Of a DNA stretch of 14,413 bases, positions 1-9,021 are shown in pieces (positions within the stretch are counted from its first letter, which is position 1; each line of letters opens with the position of its first letter). Both the position numbers and the translations under genes were made by a program. The stretch comes from Chrysochromulina parva (taxonomy: Eukaryota; Haptophyta; Prymnesiales; Chrysochromulinaceae), in the NCBI GenBank assembly GCA_002887195.1, contig PJAB01001447.1, positions 1 to 14,413 on the forward strand, given 5' to 3'. The notes beneath the pieces were generated by a model, which was not told the origin of the DNA, made no database searches, and worked only from the letters and a program-made list of their open reading frames with translations.

Positions 1-3000
1 TCGGTGTCCAGGCCGAAGTCCAGGGTGCCGTCGCCCTCGTACAGGACCGTGTAGACCCCACTCAGGTAGTGCGTGCTCAGGTCTCTCAGCATCATGGCGC
101 ATGCTTTTTGGAAGGGCGCCAGCCGTGCAGGGTAGCCGCCGTTTGACGGGTCGATCTCGAGGGGAGGCACAAGGTCCGAGCGGCAGCCATACTCGTTCAC
201 GAGCATGTGGCACCAGCTCCGCGCCGACTTGAACACGTCGACGTACGCCCACGATCGACTCCAGTCATGAATGCCAGCAACATTGGCGCCGATGGCAGCT
301 TCCGAGTCGGTGCAGGCATTTGGCTGACCGACGCGGGTAATGGTCTCGCACGCGGGGCCACTCACGCCAAGGAAGCACATACACGCCCCGCGCACGCAGC
401 TGCCCCACACGCACCCGGGGACGCACGCTGGAGGATGCACAACGACGCCCCGGGCAAGTGCCTCAGCTGCGGTCGACGGCAACGACGAGCGCAGGCCCGC
501 ATTGTATCCAAGGATCGCTTGGAGCTTCGAGGAATTCAGATCGTCCGGACCAAGCATGAGGGCCCCATGCCCACACTGCTTGCCGCCGAGCTCGCACAGC
601 ACGGGAGGACGGTACAGGGGCTGCGCGACAAAGATCGTGCCGCCGATGCGCCGCCAGCGGTCGAGGAAGTCGAGGAGGATTTCGCGCATGCGCGGGTGCG
701 CGTTGGCCTCGAGGAGCTTGCGTTCGAGTGCCTGCTCCAGAGCCGCGTCGCCCTCAAACTTGGACCGATTCCTCGAGAGCACATCCAGTGTGAATGACGC
801 AGGCGACCTTTCGGCGACGATCTTGGCTGGCCCGCGGTAAAAGTACTGGCAGCTGCCCGCGCACTGTGCGCCCGCGAGGGCATCGTTCGTCAGATGCGGA
901 CGGCTTCCGGGGTTCCCCACACCCTTCCAGTAAAAGTCTCGCCGCTGGAGCACCCCCTCCGTGTCCACGATCACTGGTGCTGTGTTATACTGGTCCCGCG
1001 CCCCCGCACTCGCGTTCCAAAAGTAGCACGTTCCGGGCACCGCGCAGTTACCAGGCCGTGAGAAGCACTGCCCTCCGCCATTCGGGCCAGCGAGCGCGCC
1101 CGGGCAGTCGCTGTGGACGGATACGCCGCAGCTCCACTCGTGCGAGAGCTGGTGAGCAAAGCCGCCGCATTCGACGCTGGCATCGCAGATCGTGGCGCAG
1201 CTCGCGACATTTGGTCCCACGTGCTTCCAGTACGTTGGCGAGCCAGTCTCACTCAGTGCCACATGGGCGCGCCTGCTGCTGTCAATCCCTTCATAGCCCT
1301 GCAGCTGGCGCCACTGCTCCGCCTTGACGTAGCCGTTGCCTAGCGTCGAGCTGGCGGAAAGCTCCGCAAACTCGACTGGCCCATACTTGTTGCCCATCGC
1401 GAACCAGAGGCACTGGCTGCACCGTAGGCTGCCACTCAGCGTCGCGCGCGCTCCGTAGTCGGCGGCGCCGAAATCAGGGCCACCGACATCGGAGATGAGG
1501 CGGATGCCCCTCTGGTTGAGCTGCTGCGTGAGGCCATTCAGCACCGACTCTGCATGCAGAGCCGACTCGTGTATCTTGTCGAGCTGCGCGAGAGGAGGGT
1601 TCGGGTGAGGGTTGGGGGATAGGGGGGCACCGAGTGCGCAGAGAGGGGCGGCGGATGGTCAGCCGGAGATGAAGCGAGAGCAAGGCTCGCGCGCAGGAAC
1701 AGGAACAGTCCTCTCCGTGAGAGCGCACCAGAGCATCCACCGTCCAGTTCGCATAGAATTCCGCAGCTCGTTCTCGATCGTCGAAGTTGATGCATTGGTT
1801 GTACCGGTTCTGGCAGTTCCCGTTGCAACAATTGCTTCTGCCGAAGACGGCGCGGACCGCGACCGCGTCGACATTTCCCAGGTCGGTGCCGAAGCGCTCG
1901 AGAGTGCCCCCTAGCCACGCGCCGGCCGCGGACACGCGAACGAGGCGCGTGCCGAGGGCCGCCCGGCGCCGCGCATTCACGCCAAAGGCGAGAGTCCAAG
2001 CGCGGAAAACTTCGAGAGACTCGATCGCGTGGGTCTGGGGCGCCTCGTTCCGGTTGGCCGCGTCGGTGCGATACTCGACGAACGCCGTCAGGTGGGGGCG
2101 CAGGTGGCTGTCCACGTAACTGGCATACATCATGAAGTCCGCCTCATCCGCAGCGCCGGGCCGGTTGGCTCCGTTCGCGGTTGTGGTCATCAGCGAGGGG
2201 TCCATCGCGTTCGAGCGCGGCATGCAAAACCACGCGGACGCGTTGAGCGTGTTGGCGAGCGCCACCATGTACTCGAGCGCGACGCCGCGCGGGCCCGCCT
2301 GGGTCAGCGAGGCCGGAGTGCTCCGATCGCGCCAAGCGGGGCGAAAGTTGTTCTCGTTATAGTCGTTGCTGTCGATGAGCGCCCAGCTGCAGAAGCGCAG
2401 CAGCCGCGTGCCGCTGAGAGCGTTGAGGAGGTCGGGGTGAAAGGGCTGGGTGGCCAGGGCGGCGTCGGTCGCGTCGACGTTGATGCTCGTGATCGCCGAG
2501 ACGGCGCTCCCGCTCCCGCTACCCGCCGAGCGCACCTCATCCTGCACACGAAAGATGCGCACGTTCTCGAGCGGGGCGCTCGGGTCGGTGGTCATGATGC
2601 GGATCGAGACGCCGGTGGCGGGCGCGGAGACGTTGAAGAGGTAGCGACCACGCATCGCTACCGGATCGTACGAGAGCGGCGCCGCGAGCCGTGCGTCGCC
2701 GCCGAACGAGAGCGTCCCGTTCCCGTCGAAGTGGACGGCATATTGGCCGGCGGCGACCGAGGCGCCGCCCCAACCGATGTATGCTACTGCGGTCTGAACC
2801 TCGAACGAGTCGTGCCACAGCCACCAGCGGGGCAGGGAGACAGGGTAGCCGTTTGCGTGCGACATGTTCGTGGGTCTCAGGCTGTGCTGCTTCCAGGTCT
2901 CCATCTGCACGCCCGCATCATGTCGGGCGCGCTCCACTTGCCAGTATGTTGCGTGCTTGAACAAATCTCGGAAGACACGCGTCGAGGTGATCTTCCACTC

Positions 3001-3199
3001 GGCGACGCCCCAGCCATCCGTGGCCATCGGAGGGAGGTTGATCTGCGATCAAGGGCGACAGAAAGATCAGCATGGGGGGATCATGTGCAATTCTTTTTGC
3101 GTGCCGGCTCACCCCAACATCCAGCTGCTCTGGGGGGTCAAATCTTGTGAGATTCTGCGCTGACGTCCGATGCAACATGAGAAGCACCAACGTGAGCAT
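1..3199 (-). CDS. Secreted modular protein with TIM-barrel-like glycosidase-type domain, EGF-like domain and duplicated beta-rich module (3' partial)
   Basis: Three exons seen: 3199-3113, 3042-1729 and 1583 to beyond position 1, joined in phase 0, giving at least 994 aa. The start is chosen because residues 1-15 (MLTLVLLMLHRTSAQ) form a short signal peptide, and because splicing to exon 2 creates the module opening VGINLPP. Residues 28-196 are a beta-rich module with DLFKHATYW and GQYAVHFDGNGTLSFGGDA. Residues 230-500 and 766-840 read like the barrel of a bacterial (planctomycete-type) family of uncharacterised glycoside-hydrolase-like proteins: FHPDLL, LRFCSWA, WRDRSTP, EYMVALANTL, AFVEYRTDAAN, RLISDVGGPD and FLDRWRRIGGTIF. 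The Glu expected in NE and YEGG contexts is D356 and V500 here, so hydrolysis is doubtful. A Cys-rich insert (about 590-650, possibly PAN-like) interrupts the barrel. An EGF-like motif spans 854-879. A second beta-rich module starts near 899 (VDVFKSARSW, YTVLYEGDGTLDFG) and runs off the window. Probably secreted and perhaps carbohydrate-binding; substrate unknown. The family match is from memory. Confidence 0.8.
1584..1728 (-). other. Spliceosomal intron 2 of the secreted barrel gene
   Basis: A 145-bp GT-AG intron in phase 0. The donor is CTG|GTGCGC and the acceptor is a pyrimidine-rich stretch ending CTCGCGCAG. The reading frame switches here: upstream coding ends NWTVDAL and downstream coding starts LDKIHESA. 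The frame then stays open for 1583 bases to the window edge. Reading through instead gives a low-complexity Arg/Pro-rich tail unlike either flank, ending in a stop at 1474. The exact donor could be a nearby alternative. Confidence 0.7.
3043..3112 (-). other. Spliceosomal intron 1 of the secreted barrel gene
   Basis: A 70-bp GT-AG intron in phase 0. The donor reads GTGAGC and the acceptor TTGATCGCAG. It separates the signal-peptide exon, ending PEQLDVG, from the exon opening INLPPMATDGWG. The spliced product restores a VGIN-type module start that resembles the second module copy (GANVAGIHDW). Reading the ATG at 3027 as the start would lose both the signal peptide and the module start. Confidence 0.72.
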
Positions 3200-3385
3200 C
3201 TTTTCGTGAGCCAGGTGCGACCGCGGGGAAGCCGACGAGCGCCGCCGTGCGCGGAGATTTTTCCGGTAAATTCCATTTCGAGCATGGCAAAAACACGGGT
3301 GGAGGGGACACACGGATCACACGCACCACCAGTCACGGGTACACCGTTCAAAAACGCCGTGACGGGCGCGATCGTGGCGACTGCA
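3200..3385. promoter_or_regulatory. Short bidirectional promoter region between the barrel gene and the thioredoxin-like gene
   Basis: 186 bp separate the two divergent start codons at 3199 (minus) and 3386 (plus), so both promoters and both 5' UTRs must lie here or overlap the genes. It contains one AT-richer patch (about 3255-3295, with TTTTTCCGGTAAATTCC). No clear TATA box is seen. Assignment as a shared promoter is from position only. Confidence 0.4.
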
Positions 3386-4182
3386 ATGCGACGCGTGCTC
3401 TTTCTCGCGCTCTTCGTGTGCACAGCGCTCGCGCAGGACGAGGACGACGCGCGTGGCGAGCAGCAAATTGCGGAGGAGCTCGCGTTCGGCGCCGAAGGTA
3501 CGTGCCATCACCGTGCCTGCCGATTCTTAGGCGTAGCCTGCCAACGCCCGCCTTTGCTGAATAGCATCTGCCTCTCGCTTATCGCGCAGTCGTCGAGCTG
3601 AATGAGCAGAACTTCGAGCATCTTACGCAGGCAGCCACGGGCGCCACCTCGGGCGATTGGCTCGTCCTCTTCTGCAAGGATAGCGTGTCGCGGTGCGCCA
3701 AGGTGACGGCCAACTGGCAAAAGGTGGCGGTGACGCTCGCCGCGTCACGCGAGGCCAAGGGCATGCCGCGAATCAACGTCGCGCAGGTGGACACGAGCAC
3801 ATCCGCGTGGCTGCGCAAGCGCTTTGGCGTCCAGTCAGTGCCCGTCGTCCTGCTCTTCAAGGGCGGCGTCATGTACTCCTTCCATGGCGGCGGCTTCTCC
3901 GTGGACCGGCTGGTGAGCTTTGCCGAGCGCGACTACGAGCGCTCGAACCGCATGCTCGTGCCGCCCGAGCCGCACGTGGCCACGCCGCACGACCAGACGT
4001 TCCTCATCACCATTGGCACGGTCGCCTGCGGCGCAGCGGTACTCTGGGTCGTTGACCAGGGCCTTGCGCGTTGGTATCGCTATCAGACGAAAATGTCTAA
4101 GGCGGCCAAAAAGGAGGCCAGTAAGGCGGCCGCCAAACCGGCGGCTGCACAGGAAGGTGCTAAGAGCGACGGGACGCGATAG
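3386..4182 (+). CDS. Membrane-anchored thioredoxin/PDI-like protein with an altered active site
   Basis: Two exons, 3386-3497 and 3590-4182, give 234 aa. The start was chosen because MRRVLFLALFVCTALA is a clear signal peptide. An acidic stretch follows, then a thioredoxin fold (about residues 38-155): VVELNEQNF, WLVLFCKDSVSRCAK, the cis-proline segment SVPVVLLFKGG (Pro122) and F-x-V-D-R-L. Aligned to the PDI motif WCGHC, the site reads SVSRC: only the C-terminal cysteine (C73) remains, while a new cysteine (C66) sits where the aromatic residue is usual. One membrane helix (about 174-196, FLITIGTVACGAAVLWVV) and a Lys/Ala-rich tail follow, so the topology is lumenal thioredoxin and cytosolic tail, as in TMX-type proteins. 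It may act as an isomerase, chaperone or mixed-disulfide partner rather than a dithiol oxidase. No KDEL signal. It converges on the channel gene downstream. Confidence 0.85.
3498..3589 (+). other. Spliceosomal intron of the thioredoxin-like gene
   Basis: A 92-bp GT-AG intron in phase 1. The donor GAAG|GTACGT is near-ideal and the acceptor is TCTCGCTTATCGCGCAG. A CTGAAT branch-point-like element lies about 30 bases before the acceptor. Splicing joins the signal-peptide exon (ending ELAFGAE) through a split valine codon to VELNEQNFEHL, the usual first strand and helix of a thioredoxin fold. The intron contains in-frame stops. Confidence 0.85.
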
Positions 4183-4463
4183 GCGAGCTGCATCATTACA
4201 TTTGAGCTCGTTTTGCCATGCGCGTGTCTCGTGCCGGCGCAGCTCTCCATCCCGGCGGTGGTGCGGGTGCGCTCGCCCGTCGGCATGCGCCCATCACGCA
4301 TCTCTGACTGTGTATGTCTGGGTGCGCGGCGCATGAGTACGAGTATGTGGAAATTGTACATAGATTTCATGGCAATATTTCATATGCTCCAGACCTAACA
4401 CGTTGGCGAACACCAAGTGACGAAAGTGACAGGCGGGCCGCGCCCGCATCAAGAAGCGCGGTG
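4183..4463. other. Convergent intergenic region (3' UTRs of thioredoxin-like and channel genes)
   Basis: 281 bp between two stop codons. It must hold both 3' UTRs and both polyadenylation sites. It includes an AT-rich patch (about 4350-4395, with ATAGATTTCATGGCAATATT) that could supply poly(A) signals, though no canonical AATAAA was seen on either strand. No RNA gene or convincing ORF was seen. Confidence 0.5.
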
Positions 4464-7400
4464 TCATGAGGACACACGAGATGACGCGGTCGGTTGCTTT
4501 GCGAGTTTAGAACCCCCGCTCAGCACGCCGGCGATGATAGAGTGGGTAAGGAGTGTTGACGAGAGGCGGAAGGCGGTCGAGATGCGCATCTCCTTGATCT
4601 TGCGCTGATCATTCGCTTTCAGTGCCTCGCGCGCGCGGAAGCCGCGATAGGTCCGCTGCATCATCTGTGCGGCGAGGTACTCATGCGCGTTCCACTCCAC
4701 GGGTGCGTTCTTGTACTCACGCAGATCGAGATTCCTGCGCATCTGCTTGTCGAGTGTGTGGCGCAGCTCGCACTCGGGCAGCCGCTGCCCCGTATGGCGC
4801 GGCTCCGGGTCCAAGACGCTCGTGGGGCGCGTGGCCGTGCGCGCGAGCGCGAAGAGGGTCTCTTGGAACTGAACTTGGCCGTGACCACGCACGGGCAGCC
4901 ACGCGTCTTCGAGCCGCTGGAGGACGTCGCAGTACTGGCTCGTGCCCTGGGCCCTCTTCTCCACATCGAGTACGCCGAGGGGCGGGAGCATCGAGGAGAT
5001 CAACTTGCCAAGGTAGTGGCAGGAGATGAAGTAGGTGCCGTCGGGGTCGAGGCGCTGCCACATCTCCTGGAACTCAAGAACGTGGGTCTGCGTGACGGTC
5101 ATGGACTCCTGGATGCACGTGCTTGAGAACTGATCGACGACCACACCCACGGTCAGGTTCATCATCAGAAGCGAGCCTATAAGCTGATAGAGCACGAAGA
5201 AGACCACCGCCGTGCCATAAGATTGAGAGCAGTCATCGATGGCGTACTCCATCATGCCCGCCTTCTTCCCGCAAAAGGGCTCGACGACCATGCACGCGCG
5301 CATGATGTCGGGCCAGCGCTCTGAGGTGGCCATGGAGACCATGAGGACCATCGCGTTGGGGAAGGTGTCGAAGGCGGGCCAGGTGCCGCCGTACCCCAGA
5401 TGCTCCTGCGGCACGATATCGCCGAAGAGAGCCATGCCCACCGTGGCGAAGATAAGGCAACACAGCGCGAGGAGAGAGAGCACGTTGGCCAGCGCAGGCA
5501 GACAGAGGGAGATGGTCTTGAGCATCGTGCGCAGCCCACTGGCCGAGCGAATGAGGCGTATGAGGCGCGCAACCTTGGCGAGGCGCAACAGCCGGAGCAG
5601 CATCGGGTTGAAGGGCGTCTTGATCTCAACTCCCTCGAGGATCCATCCGGTCACAATGTCGAAGATGGATGCGAGCACAAGAATGAAGTCGAAGACATTC
5701 CATGCATTCTTAAAGTAGTTCAGCCCGAAGCCAATGAGCTTGACCACGGCCTCGAAGATGAAGAAGAACGTAAAGAAGAGCTCCAGGAAGTCCGTTGTGC
5801 CCTTGGCCGGCTTCTCGCGCTCCGTGGTGGCGCCATCCGGAATGGGTTCGTAGTAATCGGCCGCCATCACTGCGATGTTGATCATGATCATCGTCATCAT
5901 CATGTACTCGAAGAAGCGATGCGTCACGAATCGGTACATCGGCGCGCGGATGAAGCCCTTTGGGGGCACCACGCGTGAGAGCGGCCTCATCACCTGGACG
6001 AGCTTCCGAGTCTCGACCCATTCCTTCTGCTCGTCGGTCATCATGGCCATGCCCGAGCGCTCGTCGCGTAGCCGGTTGAACTTGTCAATGACGACGCCCG
6101 CAAAGAACTTGAGCAAGATGAAGCCGCCAAAGATGACGAAGACGAAGAAGTAGATGCTGGCGATCCCCTTTTTCCAGAGGTTCTCCGTGCCGGGCACGGC
6201 GGGCCCTTGGCCGAAGCTGCTCTGCGCGGCCATCGCGCGGTACATGATTCGCGACCAGCCCTGCAGGGTCGCAATCTCGACCAGCGTCAGCAGCCCATAG
6301 CCCACGTTGTCGAAACCGGAGACATCGTGCCGCCAGAGGAGCCGGCATCGGACCTCGCCCGCGCTGCTCGTGTTCCAGCCGGCAGGCGGCGCGCACAGGC
6401 TGCCGTGCGCGAAGCCCGTCGAATTCACGATCTCGTCGAGGTTAGCTGCCATCTCCTCGCACACTGCCTTGTTGGAATACGCCGTCATGGGTAGCAGCAA
6501 CGGTGCGGCCCCGCCCGCGAGCGGCTGCGGTACAAAAAGCACGCACGAGGAGAGGACGCCGCCAAAGACCTGGACGCCCAGGATGGCAAAGACAAGCCAG
6601 AAGACGCCCAGGATGAGCGTCACGTTGCCAATGGCGGGGAGCGAGCGGATGAGCGCCTCAATGACGAGCTGCATCGAGGGCACCTTGGACAAAAGCCGAA
6701 GCGGCCGGAGCGCGCGCAGCGTGCGTAGCGACTTTAAAGGTCCGATCTGCGACGAGCCCCCGATCGACATCCAGCCGATGATGACGATCGCGAAGTCAAG
6801 GTCGTTCCAACGGTCGCCGAAGTAGCCCATAGGGCCGAGGCCGAGAATCTTGATCGCCATCTCGAGCGTGAAAGCGACGCCGAAGAAGAGGTTCAAGTCC
6901 TCAAGGGTGGCAAGTTCACCTAGTGCATCTGGATCCCCACTTTTCGCTCGCTTATTCAGCTGCGATGAGTCCGCGCAGAGCACATACGTTGATCCCACGA
7001 TGAGCATCATCACGAAGCCTGTGAAGAGCTTCGTGACGATGACCCACTTGCATCCCTTGCGAAGCAGCGGCCACAGATCGGCGAGATGCACATACGGCCC
7101 CCCGAACGGCACCTGGAAGCCAGCCCCCCTTCGGTCCTTCCTCTTGATCATCGCGAGGGTTCGCCGAGCTGCCGCCGTTCTGCGTCGCATACCAGAGCCA
7201 AACGTAACCGTTGGCACAGGCTCAGGCCCGTTCGCTACCGGTAAGAGGTCGGCCGGTGCCGCCTCCTCAATTTCAAAGAACAGACCTTCGCTTTTATGCT
7301 CTGGCGCCTCGAGGAATTCGAAGTCGAGCTTTTTCCGCACTTCTCGCACATCGGCCGCTTGCATATCGTCTTCAAATGCCCCGAGCGCCATCGACATATC

Positions 7401-8968
7401 GAGCTCGACGGCGATACACGACGGGAACTTATCGGGCTGCCAGCGGCGTGTCGCGTTCGCGCCCGGAACAGCGCGCGACTTGGGTATGCCGATCGACAAG
7501 CCGAGCGGATCGTCCGTGTTGGGGCCGCGACGCGTGAGTCGTTCCTGCTCAAGCTGCACCAGCCGCATCGCGCGCACTTTGGACCACGCCCTGTGTTGCC
7601 GGTAGCGTGCCTGCAGGGTGAGCGCGGCGCGGGTCTGAGATATGGGCCCTTTAGGCTTGCTCGCCTCGTCGTCGTCGCGCACGTTCTTTTGGCTCGCGCT
7701 CCAGAGCGACGAGATCGTCAACGATTCCAGCGTGCGAACGCGTAAGGCGCTCATCGAGCGCACAGCGGAGGATGGCGAAAGCGACCTGACCAGCCGTCGG
7801 CTCCGACGAGCTGCGGTCGTGATCGAATTGTTCAGCGGCAATGAGCTGACCTTCAGCGAGCAGCGAGCACGAAAGTCGGGACCCAACCTCTCTGCCTGTT
7901 GTGTCCCCTTGCCGCGTTCCGACTTGCCGTCCTTCCACGTCACCTCGCCACGTCTGCGTCCCTCGGACGTACCTTGCAACTCGAGGGACGTCTGCGGCAC
8001 CGCCACCGACGAGGCAGGGAGTCGTGGCCCCGCGACGCCCGCTCCGTCGTCGCCACCGCCAAATCCGACGCCATCACGTGAAATCCGACCCCACTCTCTG
8101 AACGAGTCACTCGTGTTGACGACCGTGGAGTGTGCCACATCCCCGCCGCCCTCCACGGAGAGCACTGACGCGGGGAGCACGGCACGTTTCGCCAGGTTCG
8201 GCGAGGAGCCCGAGAGGACCGTCGTGGCACGCACGTCTTTAGGGCGGGGCTCCACCTCGAGCACCGACGCCTTGAGCGCCCTGGCTGAGCGCCCACTCGA
8301 AGTGAGCACGGTCCTCGGCGCCACCAAAGCCTGATGCGTCGTCGGCGGACGCAGAAGGTAGTCAGGGACTTCAGAGACTTCACCTGCTGTCAAAGACTTC
8401 AATCCAGGAGCGCCGCGTGACAATCTAATCTCTGGCATGACAGCGATGTCATAGTTGCATGCCAGAGTTGCAGGTGCTCTATGGCATGTTGGCATCGGCG
8501 ATGTTGCGGCAGAAGGCGCCGAGTGCATGACGCGGCCCAGTGACGTGAGGCAGTTCCACTCGTCGACGGCATGATTATGTTTACTCGCGCGCGGGGGAGG
8601 CACAGTCAGAGCCACCTTCGGGCGAGACACAGCCAGAGCCACCTTGCTGCGAGACACTTCGGGGGAGGCCTTGCTGCTGCAGGGTGCCTTGGGAGTAGCC
8701 TTGGGAGTAGCCTGGGGAGAGGCATTGGCGATGGCGTTGCTGGAGAGGCGGACGGTGCTGACACCTCCGCCTCCCGTCGGCTTTATGAGCTTGCTTCCGT
8801 AGCACGCGGCGGCGGTGTCTGAGTCAAGGCTGGACGAGTCCGACGCGTCGTTCGGGCCGACTTCCAGTCTTGGCGGAGAATAGACGTGCATCGCCACCTC
8901 CCCCCGGGAAGAAGTGGAGGCGGGGTCGCCTTGGATGAACTTAGCGATATTGGCCGCATTCCTATTGT

Positions 8969-9021
<53 letters not shown>

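Noticed and set aside
1474..1583. Continuation of the barrel exon as a contiguous frame to a stop at 1474
   Set aside because: After NWTVDAL the read-through peptide is low-complexity Arg/Pro sequence, while another frame continues the barrel (RLISDVGG, FLDRWRRIGG) after a good acceptor; an intron explains this better.
3025..3027. ATG at 3027 as the start of the barrel gene
   Set aside because: It would leave a secreted-type, Cys-rich protein without a signal peptide and cut off the VGINLPP module start supplied by the upstream exon.
2029..3150. A long plus-strand open frame of 373 codons antisense to the barrel gene
   Set aside because: Its translation is Arg/Val/Gly-rich with no recognisable motif, and it mirrors the G/C third-position bias of the real minus-strand gene; typical of antisense frames in GC-rich DNA.
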